From assembly GCF_004337985.1 (NCBI RefSeq), contig NW_021940924.1:1-64000 (forward strand): 64,000 bases of DNA. The letters run 5' to 3'. Each line of letters starts with the position of its first letter. Within the stretch, counting starts at the first letter, position 1. This DNA is from Pyricularia pennisetigena. Lineage: Eukaryota > Ascomycota > Sordariomycetes > Magnaporthales > Pyriculariaceae. The notes below the pieces were generated by a model. The model saw nothing but the letters and a program-made list of their open reading frames with translations, had not been told where the DNA came from and ran no database searches. Positions 1-10,635 of the stretch are shown here, in pieces. Position numbers and translations under genes: made by a program.

Positions 1-640
1 CTTGTATGAAGGGTGATAAGGGAGACATAGAACGATACAGTGATTTGTTCTCAAATAATTATGATTGGTGTGAGGCAGTGCAACACCAGACATACCAGTG
101 TCTCGCGCATTGATCTGACATCAGATCCAACAGAAATTATCAGCTTGATATTTGCAGCCGTGAAAGCCTGTCCAGATGCTTTAGTGACGCGAGGGAATTT
201 CCTCCTGGTCTCATGTGTACATGCAGGAGGCCTCTTGCTCCCTTCAGATTATTTGCTGAAATCTTGATAATTTTGGGCATAATAGATTTGTAAGCTGCAA
301 AATCCTTCAGCGAGATTTCTGATTTTCATGTTGGGCACAACAAAGAATGGAAGGCGAACATAATAGTGCGAGGTAATTAAAAGTCATAGTCATAGTGTTG
401 TTTTTTTACGAAGTAATTGGCAGAAAAAAACTTCAAGCAGTCTAGAGGAGTGTGCCCACCCCTACCTCGCATTTTCTCAACCATGCGGGAGGCCGTCCAC
501 CAGCACACGGCTGGCCTAAGCTCGGCCAACGCGTCATGGCGCCAATTTAGCAACGTTGATTCGTTCATGAAATGCAATTCTTGATTCAATCCCACAGGAC
601 TATTTTCCCACAATATTTCAGATAGTTAATAAAGATTTTA
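1..640. other. intergenic, no gene supported
   Basis: Only short open frames without recognisable motifs are present on either strand. I see no RNA gene or repeat. The AT-rich copia fragment begins at its right edge. Confidence 0.4.
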
Positions 641-642
641 TT

Positions 643-1737
643 TTGACGATAAATAATACGGATAATCCATCTACCTTCCAACAGGCAATGAAGTTGCCAG
701 ATGCACAAAACTGGTATAATTCCTGTAAGGATGAAATAAACAGTTTGGAAGACGAAAACGTATACAAGATTGTCGATTTACCAAAAGGTAAATCAGCTAT
801 TAAAGGGCGTTGGGTTTTGATAAAAAAGCCCATAAATGTTAATAATAATAACGATAACCGTTATATTACGGACGATAAAAACAAATATCGTTACAAAGCC
901 CGTTGGGTCGTACAAGGTTTTTACCAAATATTTGGTGTAGATTTTTTGGAGACTTTTTCTACAACCTGCAGAACCGAAACGTGGCGTATTATAATAATAA
1001 TAGCCGTTAAAATGGGTTACAAAATAATCCAATGCGATGTTAAAACAGCATTTTTACACGCAGATATTGATACCGAAATATATATAACTTTACCAACTGG
1101 TTTCTATACAGAAAAGAAATATAAAGATAAAGTTGGCAAATTAAACAAAGCTTTATATGGCCTAAAACAGTCGCCACGATTATGGTATAAATATTTATTA
1201 AAAATATTAAACAAACTAGCATTTAGTCCTTTACCATACGACGAGGGTATTTTTGTGAACAAAAGCCCCGACAATAAATATTACCAAACAATATTGGTAT
1301 GCCACGTGGACGATATATTGATAATAAATAGAAATATCAATATGATTAATAATTTAATTTCCGATTTGCAAACGGAAATTAAGATAGAAAATTTAGGAGC
1401 TGTTTCCAGCTTTTTGGGGCATGAAATTATTATTAAAAATAATGATTTAATAATAAAACAAACCCAATATACAGAAAAGTTATTAAATAAATTTAATATT
1501 AATAACGATTACAAGCCGGGACTAATTCCGGGGGTACCGGGTATCAAATTAATAAAAAACAAAAACAACGCTTCTCAGGACGAGATAAAAACATATCAAC
1601 AATATATTGGTTCGCTATTATATTTAGCGTTAAAAACAAGACCAGATATTTGTTATACCGTTAATTTATGTGCCAGATTTATGGCGAATCCAAACAACGA
1701 GCATTTGAAATCCGTTGTAAATATTTGGAAATACTCA
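643..1737 (+). mobile_element. Ty1/copia reverse-transcriptase-only fragment
   Basis: An open frame of about 365 codons covers essentially one copia reverse transcriptase domain. It begins at the domain's usual N-terminal region (SLEDENVYKIVDLPKG), contains FLGHEI, the palm motif as CHVDDILI, the DVKTAFLHADI block and KALYGLKQSPRLWYKYL. It ends in the region that follows YIGSLLYLALKTRPDICY. No gag, protease, integrase, RNase H or LTR lies next to it, so this is a domain-sized fragment. The frame starts at a TTG, so there is no convincing start codon. It is strongly AT-rich, with runs of AAT and AAA codons, unlike the GC-richer gene it abuts, yet it has no internal stop. It ends at about 1737, where NACHT-type sequence begins in another frame (the copia frame stops shortly after, at 1758). 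Confidence 0.9.
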
Positions 1738-3376
1738 TCACGCTATGGAGGCTTTTAAGAAAAGCGGAGAGAGACTACAGACGGAAGTGGATGAGTTGTG
1801 GCGCATTTACACGGCTGCTGCTACGGACGATCGTGCAACCAGTGTCACATGCGTTCTGGACGCTTTGGACGTGTGCTGCACGAATGACCGAAGAAAGATC
1901 ATTCAGTTTTTAACCAAATTCCACAATCGGCAGGCGAGCTCTGCTACAAAATTCCAACTCAAGTTTCTGGTCACTAGTCGACCTTACCAGGACATTGAGT
2001 TAGAGTTCCGTGACGTCCTTGAGCCTCAAACTATTCGTCTCGCTGGCGAAGAAAGCAATGCTGAGATCAGCGAGGAGATCAACCTTGTTATTAAAGAAAA
2101 GGTAGCTACTGTCGGACGCCAACTCCAAATAACTTCTGAAGTGCAGGCTGAGTTGGAAAAAAAGCTTTTGTCACAATCGAATCGGACCTATCTGTGGCTC
2201 TACCTCGTTATCGACGAGATCAAAGAAAGCTATAAACGGACCAAGACGGCATTTTTGAAGAAAATCGACACTCTTCCAGGAACAGTAGAGGATGCATACG
2301 AGAAGATTTTGGCCAGACTTAACAGCGACCAACGAAAAGAGGCCGAGATTGTCCTTCACCTCATTGTTGCCGCTCGCAAACCACTTACAATGTCAGAAAT
2401 GGATGTGGCACTTCAATTAGCCACAGACTCGGCCGAAGCTCAGGGACATGAGGACCTTGACCTCGACCACGAAAATCTCCAATCTCGCATCCGGCAGCTT
2501 TGTGGCCTCTTTGTGTTTGTTAGCGACAACCAAATATACCTTATACACCAAACAGCCAAGGAATTTCTGGTTACACAGGCCGTCCGCGACTATTCGGAAA
2601 ATGGATTTTGGAAGCACTCGCTCTACACACCACAATCTAATGCAATAATGATACAAGTCTGTGTTCGATATTTATCTTTTCAAGATATCCAAGATGACAA
2701 GGTTGCTTCCGCTGGAAGGAACTCAAATTCCTACTCTACCCTATGCCCGTTTTTACAATATTCTGCGATGAATTGGGCTGCACATTTGCGAGAAGCAAAT
2801 CCTGTGGACGAAATATTACAAGTTCAAATTTTGACACTGTACGACACTCAGAGACCTCGGTTCGAAACATGGGTTTCGTTATTTTGGGTGGGGAGCGATT
2901 TGATACAAGACAGGGACGGTGTTAACAATGTACATGTGGCTGCATTGAATGGTCATGAGGAAGTTTTGTCAAAGCTGCTATCCTCGGATAAGACAAAATT
3001 AAACTCTAAAGACGGCAATGATTTCACACCACTGATATGGGGGTGTTTGGAAGGGCACGAAAATGTCGTTCGAAGGCTCCTCGACAAGGGCGCGGATGTC
3101 AACGCGCAAGACGGCGAGTATGGCAACGCTCTTCAAATCGCGTCAGGGGAAGGTCACGACAACATCCTTCCAATGCTCCTAGACGAGGGCATACCAGGTG
3201 GCGGATGTCAACGCACAAGGCGGTCGCTATGGCAACGCTCTTTATGCTGCATCAGAAGGAGGTCATGATAACACCGTTCGAATGTTCCTCGACAAGGGCA
3301 CGGATGCCAACGCACAAGGCGGCGCGCCAGCGCGCGTCACCTTTGATGTGCTGTCAGTGTCGATACTTGTTTAGTT
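1738..3376 (+). pseudogene. beheaded NACHT-ankyrin NLR (STAND) gene
   Basis: This is the C-terminal half of a fungal NLR-like protein. Homology starts just before Walker B (VLDALDVC, residues 37-44 counting from the ATG at 1745). It continues through the sensor-1-like KFLVTSRP, a helical NACHT C-terminal region (TYLWLYLVIDEI, then AYEKILARL) and a winged-helix-like segment (HLIVAARKPLTMSEMD). Ankyrin repeats start near 2930 (HVAALNGHEEVL, LLDKGADVNAQDG). The N-terminal effector domain and the P-loop (Walker A) are absent and copia sequence lies in their place, so it cannot bind nucleotide normally. A 10-base insertion at 3191-3200 shifts the frame inside the ankyrin array. The repeat pattern resumes in the other frame and stops at 3374-3376. 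Such proteins act as cytosolic sensors in fungal incompatibility; this copy is surely inactive. Confidence 0.88.
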
Positions 3377-3493
3377 GGGCCGACATCCCTGCCGCCATCC
3401 GCCATCCGCCATCCATCCTCTAGCGCCACATGGCCGCATCTGGTTTTGTTCCCTGTTTTTCTTTTTGTTTCTAGCCCACTATACACTTTTAAA

Positions 3494-3802
3494 TGGGAGC
3501 AGCCTGAATTTGAAAATAGAACGTGCATCGCCATGCAATCCCAAATATGTCACAACTCGGGCTATCCCTGCCCCAAAGGAGGTGAGTTCTATATTTGTCA
3601 GGGGAACGTCACCGAATTCATCGGTTGCTGTACCGTCAACCCGTGTAAGGACGGTACGGGAGTTTGTCCCCAAATGAGTCTTTCGCACGCAAGCTTCTCC
3701 CCAGACTCTTCCTACAACACCGGGCATGCTGCAAAAATACGACAAATTTTGAGATTGTGTTCACGAGACAACCGGGAGAGGCGCAATCGAATCATGTCAT
3801 AA
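3494..3802 (+). pseudogene. cysteine-rich extracellular domain fragment
   Basis: Translation shows a cysteine pattern familiar from secreted or membrane-anchored fungal proteins: GYPCPKGGEFYIC, then EFIGCCTVNPC and GVCPQ. The block FYxC...GCC...NPC...CP is a recurrent extracellular module in Sordariomycetes, often repeated or followed by a membrane helix. No convincing start with signal peptide is visible. A hydrophobic stretch (WQILACISSLILAF) lies just downstream in another frame. I therefore take it as a fragment or one exon of a decayed gene. Function is unknown. Confidence 0.4.
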
Positions 3803-3929
3803 ATTGGCAAATCTTGGCCTGCATCTCATCGCTGATTCTAGCATTTGTCCAAGCAAGCCAAGACCCTCGGCAGAAAATTTCTCTCCATGCTTATCCACCA
3901 TTACTATGGGCCGTAGCCAGCGCCAGATC

Positions 3930-4103
3930 TGACGCACACCAACGTACACGTGCAGGCAGATTGATTGGGTAGGAGAGCCATGTATTGTTTAGGTGGCGCT
4001 ATCTAGGCTACAGAGCGTGCCGGCGCTTTTATCGTGCTCTTAACGCTGACTAAGCTCTGGTCGTCATGTGACACCAATATTCTACTGATTATCTAATGCA
4101 ACA
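3930..4103 (+). repeat. solo LTR, family A, copy 1, with target duplication
   Basis: A 174-base element begins TGACGCACAC and ends AATGCAACA (TG...CA). It is flanked by the 5-base direct repeat AGATC at 3925-3929 and 4104-4108, as expected for LTR integration followed by LTR-LTR recombination. Related copies lie at 8578 (same strand) and 48021-48192 (opposite strand). It is not similar to the LTR of the chromovirus at 50 kb. Confidence 0.7.
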
Positions 4104-4108
4104 AGATC

Positions 4109-5377
4109 CAGCTTCCACCAGCGGGTCTTTCTACACATCCAGATCCGGTGGCTCAAGCCGAGCCCCCTCATCGACGTTGTCAACGCTGCTGGAATCCTCT
4201 CCATTGCTGGCGGTCACGTGGGCCCCCTCTTGATTCTTACCTGTAACTATAACATACTTGCAGTGCGGACAGCAAATCTAGAACCTAGGCTTGAGAGCCG
4301 TTTCGGGATTACTTGTTCGTAGCTGCTCGACCCGTTCCTCGGATGATCGATGTTTGCTGGAATTCTTTCGAGCCTGTTCTTGACCCTGTGACTTCTAGTC
4401 TCGCTCCGAGCTTGCGCAGCTCTGCGAACAAAAGGAGGTTTCCTTGTCAGAATTGGTCGGGCGGACGGCGAGTAGCGAGGAGCACTTTCTAATACTTTGC
4501 TGCTTCCATCAAGAAACGGTTTGTAGGTCCCCTCCACCAGCTCCGTTATATTGATCTCTTAGGCGTGATGCACCGTAGGACTTCTGGCTGCGACTCCAAT
4601 GGTGTCTTGCTGCAGCTGACCCTGTGAGAAAACATACCCGCTTTGGCCCCGTGGAACGTTGCGCGCCGTCAAACTTTTCGCCACCGGCGTTGACCTTGAA
4701 GCCACCTCGGCCATAACATCGAGCGGCGAAGAACGAGGAGGTTTCGCCACAAGATTGTCAGTACTTGGATGAGTTGTCAGGCAACGGAAGGGAAAGCTGG
4801 GCGGGACGCATGCGACTCCAGCCATGGAAGGTCCGTGGCTTTCCAAGCCAGAATCGTTGTGCAACAGTCCCTATCCTATTTGTTAACATGACGGCATCGA
4901 GCTGCAATGGGAGCAAGACTAACACTGAGCATGCTCTGCGATGGCTTAGCCATTTCTAATTCCACAACGATTGAAAAGGGTCACTATTGACCACTGCTGG
5001 GGTGGATGGGAGGGGGCAGACGTCAAGACGCGATCATTAAGTTCAATTAAGAAAAAAAACCAAAACCTGTAAAGGTATGCAAAGCCATCCACTTTTATCA
5101 ACGAATTTTTATCAACGAAGAAAGAGAAAAGTTGCAGTAAGTTGATAATGAAAGTAGGGAAAGGAAGGGACCAAGAGTTGAGGAATATTAAAGGCAACGC
5201 TCACACACCGAACCAGATCGAGAATTTGGCAATCGTATGGGGTCGCTAACTTAAAAACCGCGCATGCATACACTGAAATTCACACTATACCATAAGCGTC
5301 GAGGTCCAAAGCTGGAAGGCAAGTGATCATTTTGAGTGTTTCTTGATCATTTGGATGATGTACCTAATCGTATTCCA
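4109..5377. other. no gene supported
   Basis: Short open frames on both strands (for example 4247-4537 and 4559-4864, minus) show no recognisable motif or codon bias that I can argue for. No RNA gene is seen. Confidence 0.4.
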
Positions 5378-5530
5378 GGGGTGTGCAATACAAATGGGTG
5401 TAGGCATAGCAGCTCCTTACCTTGGTATTGTCTAGTGCTTAGCCCTTGCCAAGGTATAGGGGTGACTGCAGCTGCAGGGGTGTTTCAGGGGTGTTTGCAA
5501 AGGGGTGTTTCTCCAGACACCAGGGTGTGA
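5378..5530 (+). repeat. G-rich AGGGGTGT short-motif cluster
   Basis: The motif (A/C)AGGGGTGT or a close variant recurs at irregular spacing: CAGGGGTGTGCAAT, GTATAGGGGTGA, GCAGGGGTGTTTC, CAGGGGTGTTTGC, AAGGGGTGTTTC. It is not a strict tandem array. No coding capacity is evident. It could be a degenerate minisatellite or a cluster of protein-binding sites. Confidence 0.4.
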
Positions 5531-7082
5531 TTGTATGGTGCCAAGTCGTTGCAACGCTTGAGTCTTCAAAATTTGTGCTCCGAGTCAGATCAACGAGGGG
5601 AATACATCGATTTGTAAAGTAGCCTTTTAGGGGTTATTTGCTGCTTAAACGAATGTTGCTGATAGCGAATCAGCTGCTGAGAATTCATGATAAATAAAAG
5701 CCCAGTCCTGTTTATCGTTTGTTGTAATGTTCTTGGCCGAGAAAACCGTGGAAACCGACTTTCGAAATGATCCCACGATGTCACCCCTCCTAAAATTGGG
5801 CACCAGCTGGTAAGACGATCAGGTTCAATATGACATGAGTTTCTAATGAGAACATAGGCAAACACACATGACAATGTCGACATTTGGCTTTGTACAGCGT
5901 CAAATGTATTGCACGCATGTCGTCAGGAAAACAAGAATAAGGATTTGAAATATCATCAGCTACTTGAAGATTATAACAGGCTATATAAACGTCGGGTTTT
6001 CCCTATTGGAGGTTTTACCGATGTTTATAACATGACTTCGTATATCGATGATGTGATTTACAAGCGACTCACGTACTCGAACTTAACTGCGGAGAAACCG
6101 ATTGGAATTGCGACACAAGCCGGGCAGAAACACAAGCCAGAAACGAAAAAAGAAAACGCTTGTTTGCTTAAGGACAAAAATACTGCAACGCCACAGCTTG
6201 CCGCCCACGTCGTTGTCGGTAGTGCCCCATACATTCTCGCCAGAAAGGACCATGTGTCTGCATGCGCTGGTTAGGGCCAATTCTTGGATTCACCTTGTGT
6301 AGTGGCGACTGGCTGGAGGTGGGGGAGCGCTTACCGGGGCTTTTCCATGGCTTGGAAGATGGTACACTGCTACCCTCGGCCGTCTCAACGGCTTTTATGC
6401 AGTATAGCTGCTGCAATGTCACGAAATCGTGGGGAAAGCAAATGTGTGCTCCAGCATGACGAGAAACGATGATGATTTGGATTTTAGTCATGACCTACAC
6501 AGTTGCAGTTGGCTTATGTTTCCACGCAAGGTTACGACGGTGTACAAAATGAAAACATCCCGCTCCAGTGTTCGTCTTTTGTAGATGGCTGATCAGAGCC
6601 AAAAGTGGATGTTTGCAGCTATTGTGCAGGCAAGTCTGGATCTTCCTTCATTTAATCAAGTAGACTTGAGTAGCGATGGGACGTCCCCAAACTCTAAAGA
6701 TTTAATCTCTGTATTGAAGGCGGAAGACACATTGTCTCAAAACTGTACAAATTATTTTAAGATATACAAGATCCAACTGGGGGACTGGACAGTAAGTAGT
6801 GCAGGCTGTTTCAAAATGTTATTGCAAAGAAAAGGTAGCCAGACAGGTACGGCAATATGTGAATGGAGCAGGTTGGTCAAGGGGTATCCACCGTCAGTTT
6901 AGGTACGTCATCAACATGATGACCAGCTTTTGGGCGACCAAAGGGTGGGTAGTTCAAAATGAGGATTGGAAAGACAAAAGCTTGGAAGGAACGGAGAGGC
7001 CGGAATTGGGCGAAGGCCTTTCCCATAGTTACGCAAAGTTTGTTGTTTTCAAAGATCCGGAAAGGCTGGGATTCCGAGGATT
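5531..7082. other. no gene supported; small repeated scrap near 6700
   Basis: An open frame at 5909-6274 has no recognisable family. Around 6705-6760 a stretch with GAAGGCGGAAGACACATT recurs in diverged form at 24880-24925, so it is probably transposon debris lying upstream of the pogo relic. Confidence 0.35.
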
Positions 7083-7090
7083 TACATCTT

Positions 7091-7306
7091 GCTAGCGCAG
7101 AACGGAAAGTTGAACAATTGGAATCGCGATTGGAGGCGGTAGCACCCCGGAAAAAACAGAGGGTCGAACCGGACCCAAATACTAAGTTCGTCGGGCTTAG
7201 GGAGCGGGCCCAAAATAAGGCTGGTGCAATTGAAGTCGATCGTGAAGAATCACCTGAATTTGACGATTCCAGCGAAATAGTTGACTGTATTGTTGCCGTT
7301 AGTTAG
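7091..7306 (+). pseudogene. Fot1/pogo-type transposase C-terminal relic
   Basis: This frame gives the characteristic tail of fungal Fot1/pogo (Tc1-mariner superfamily) transposases. A leucine-spaced coiled segment (KVEQLESRLEAVAPRKKQRV) is followed by DPNTKFVGLRERAQNKAG and an acidic end finishing DCIVAVS. The DDE catalytic core and the DNA-binding HTH are missing; upstream codons do not continue the family. Terminal inverted repeats could not be found by eye. It is an immobile remnant. Confidence 0.6.
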
Positions 7307-8577
7307 ATGGTCAATATTACGGATTGTTATTCGGCGTCACGTCTGCGATAGTGATTTTCAAGGGGTAGACACTACTAGGGGGTCCCGACTTCCCCATGCG
7401 ATCATGAGCAGTAATGCATGAAATACAGTCAAAGAAGTCCGGGTTGTGTGCCTTGCCAATTGCTGCACGACAATTGTATTTGTTGAGTTCGTCGTGCCTA
7501 ATTTGCTCCTTCGATTCTTGAGGTGCGGTAGAGTCGATCCATGAACTCACGCGACACCACAAGCAAATTTGAGACGGGTCGGTTACAAATGACATGGTTG
7601 CACAAGTTGAGAATGTGGCGATTGATGCGTCGGAATGTTGAATGTGGTGGAACGACAGAACCGATGATGGTTTATTATGAGTGGCTCGGGTGGTTGCGGC
7701 AACAAGTTAGTGGGTCCAAGTGAACAAATCATATCATTTCTGCTCAATCAAGGCGATTAAGCCACAGCCACTCATCACAATGTACTGTTTCGTCTACTGT
7801 AACCCCCAAAAGCTGTTTGCTGTCTTTAATGTTGCCCCACTTTCCCAGCCTGTAATTGCAACAACGCCCCCCCCCCACCCGCGCAGTCTGCCTTCCTTTA
7901 CGTGGGCTTCTAAGCTCATTTGTCATGTAGCGGCTTTGAGGTCCATCTAGGTTTGAGACCTTATGTGTGTACCGCCATTCATTTTGCGTATGCGGCAAAC
8001 CGTGGTTTAAATAAAACCCGACAAAGTGAGTGACGTGGTTCGACCCAATCCACTGTCAAAAACAGTCGTTCACTCATTCAGCCTTTGGAATTCAGGACGC
8101 TGAAATTTTCCGTCAAGTATCCTCCGGCCACTGCCCTTTCTTCACACAGAACGCGATTGGGTTGGAGTGTGTAGGGTCACCGCTGTCGATTGCTGGCTCG
8201 CCGACATTTGACCTAGCAAGTGGTGTACACTACGTTCGCTGGCGCTTCTGGCATTGGTCTAAGATGTGCTTACTCGTGTGGTCAGGTGTCTACCAACTTC
8301 CAAATGCGGAGGATCTCGGCATTCTGTCGGTAGGCTCTGAACCACTTGGGCCATCCAGCTTGTGAGTTCAGAACGTTCCCTAACTTCTGGAGCCTCTCAT
8401 TGTAACTCATGGTGAGCGTTGGGGATCTTGAGAGAATAGGGGGTACTTCTGAGAGTAGCCCAATGGTTTTAGAGAGAGGAATAGAGAGTTGTTATGAACG
8501 CTAATAGTGTGACTTTATTTTCGCAATTTGCGTAGAGTAGAGACTGCAATAGTCTACTGCTGTACCAGGCTCATAAC
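7307..8577. other. no gene supported
   Basis: There is a C9 homopolymer near 7867. The open frame 8030-8365 (plus) has no recognisable family. Nothing else can be supported. Confidence 0.35.
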
Positions 8578-8752
8578 TGACGCACACTAACGTACACGTA
8601 CAGCCAGATTTAGTGGGTAGGAGAGCCATGTATTGGTGTAGGTAGTGCTATCTGTGCTAGAACGCGTGTTGGAGCTTTTATCGTGCTCCTAACGCTGACT
8701 CAGCGCTTGTTGTCATGTGACGACAAGATCTATCTGATTATCTAATGCAAGA
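8578..8752 (+). repeat. solo LTR, family A, copy 2
   Basis: It begins TGACGCACAC, carries the shared blocks GGTAGGAGAGCCATGTATTG, TTTATCGTGCTC, ACGCTGACT and GTCATGTGAC, and ends ATCTAATGCA plus a few bases. It is diverged from copy 1 (3930). No clear target duplication is visible. The 200 bases downstream are pyrimidine-rich and may be further LTR or leader sequence. Confidence 0.6.
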
Positions 8753-9031
8753 AGTCTACTATAAGAAGACACAATCGTTACTATGTAGATAGCTTCAGTT
8801 CTGACTACTCACCAGTAGTCAACTTGCCAATCAATCTGTTCTTACACATTGATCTCGATCATATCTTCACCCCAATCTTCGACACAGTCCAAGTTATTCG
8901 CGTATACTCTGACCCAAGTTACTCTACCTCAAAACATGTACCGAAACCTTGATCGAAACACATGCCCGTCTTAGGTGCCCAATATTAGTACCTTACAAAT
9001 AGTTATATACGTGACGCCTCAACCTTTTTGT
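8753..9031. other. no gene; possible element leader
   Basis: A pyrimidine-rich tract with no open frame follows the family A LTR. It lies beyond the 3' end of the minus-strand gene at 9032. Confidence 0.3.
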
Positions 9032-9679
9032 TCACTCTCCGGGTGCCCAGACCCATTCATTTTTCTCAGCGCTCCAGTGTCTATATCTCTGATATTCTTC
9101 GTCCCAAACCCAGTCCTCCGAAGACGGGTCTGCCGGTATTTCCTCAACAATCTCCCCGGCATTCCACAGGGCGGGTAGAGCGTGGTCGTTGGTCCATTCG
9201 GTGCATTTCCAAGGAATGTGGCGCTCCTCACCCGGCTCGTAAAACTGAAGAGGTTCCCAGCATTTGACTAGCTCCGTCTTGTGGGTGGCAATGTTGTATG
9301 CTTTTTGCTTTGGGGGCGTGGGGAGGGCCGACAAAAGCCGGTCCCATCGGCGCTGGAAACCGTCGGCGGCAGTATATCCGAGCAGCTCCTTGGCGACGCA
9401 GGTTGTAGAATTGCTTGGGTTGTGGTACCGTCTGGATTCGTAAGTCATGCCTTCGTGTCGAGTGATGTCGCCGATCACATGAAATTTAATCCCCGATCCC
9501 TGGGTCGGATCAGTCTCGACGAAGATGACGTGGTGATAACGTGGCCCGGGAATGTCAGGGTCATTTAGGCTGATAGAGAACTTTGCCAAAAATACCGCGT
9601 AGTATTCTGGTGATGAGGACGAAGATTCCTTTGCTTTCCTTAAGGATGGCATGATAAGAACTGAATGGTCCTCGAGCAA
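9032..9679 (-). CDS. conserved fungal hypothetical protein
   Basis: A single-exon frame encodes 215 aa. Translation may begin at the first Met or at Met10 (MPSLRKAKES), which follows a poor leader. The body has strands typical of a small globular domain (YYAVFLAKFSISL, HHVIFVETDPTQGSGIKFHV), and the sequence ends with a tryptophan-rich, acidic tail (DWVWDEEYQRYRHW, EWVWAPGE). There is no signal peptide and no membrane helix. I recall similar single-domain proteins in other ascomycetes, usually uncharacterised, but cannot name the family. The uninterrupted frame and balanced composition suggest a real gene. Function is not assigned. Confidence 0.6.
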   Translation of the reverse strand: MLEDHSVLIMPSLRKAKESSSSSPEYYAVFLAKFSISLNDPDIPGPRYHHVIFVETDPTQGSGIKFHVIGDITRHEGMTYESRRYHNPSNSTTCVAKELLGYTAADGFQRRWDRLLSALPTPPKQKAYNIATHKTELVKCWEPLQFYEPGEERHIPWKCTEWTNDHALPALWNAGEIVEEIPADPSSEDWVWDEEYQRYRHWSAEKNEWVWAPGE

Positions 9680-10635
9680 AAGATGCGCATCGAGGTGTCT
9701 GAGTGTGTATGTACAAAAAGAAATGAGACGTGAGAACAGGATAAATGAGTAAGAACAGAGAGCAACGGAAACAAAGTCCAGAAATAACGAGAGAGCAAGC
9801 GCGGCATTTATGTGCGATGGGATGGGCGCATTGCTCTAGATAGTGTGATACCTGCCTCTACCCATACCCATCACACTTTGCCTGCCACAGCTCGAAATTT
9901 TTGTATTTTACCATCCAATATTACTGGGCCGCAATCATCGACCTGCAGACCCCAGTGCCTTTCCCATCACTTGTTGGCTGTAACTTGCGGGCCAACTAGC
10001 AATGGACAACCAATAGGTGTTGCTACTTGGCTTTGCTAGTTGCACTTCGAGAGCAACCCTGTCATCTTCCCCCTGCCACACCGTCCCAAACCGTGCTCGG
10101 CATCCTCGTTCTTCCTGCACTTGTTCCCCTGTTGCAGGGGTAGGGACTCTGGCTGCACGTATATTCCACCAGTCTTTATTTAACTAGATATTTCTACAAG
10201 CGGCTAAACTGCTTGCCTAAGTGGCTCTCTGGAAATCTCTGCAACCACGCACGTCTTTTAAGGAAAGGCTCGGGGTCATAGCATATTACCAGAGTAACTT
10301 AGCTATCTGATAATAATGTAGCAATGTTAGTACAATTGCGACGATTGACTGCAATTGCGTTGGCAGATTGGCTTGTGCGCCGGCAGCGCCGGCAATCCGG
10401 GCGACTAAGCAGCATCACGTGTGCTTGCACGTGATCCCATACACAGTCAAAAGCCGGAACTGTTGACTTTGGAGTAGGATAGTCACTTAGTATAGTATGC
10501 ATGAATATACCAGTATACGATCGATCGTACGTAGGTTTGTTCATCACTTGATAGGCCAGCAGATCCTATAATCTCCCAAAGCCTATTCACAGGCGAGGTA
10601 TTTTTCATCCGTCATATGAGCTTTAATTTCTTCGG
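9680..10635. other. intergenic between two minus-strand genes
   Basis: No convincing open frame is present. It contains the promoter side of the gene at 9032-9679 and the 3' flank of the phosphotransferase-like gene. No repeat was recognised. Confidence 0.4.
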
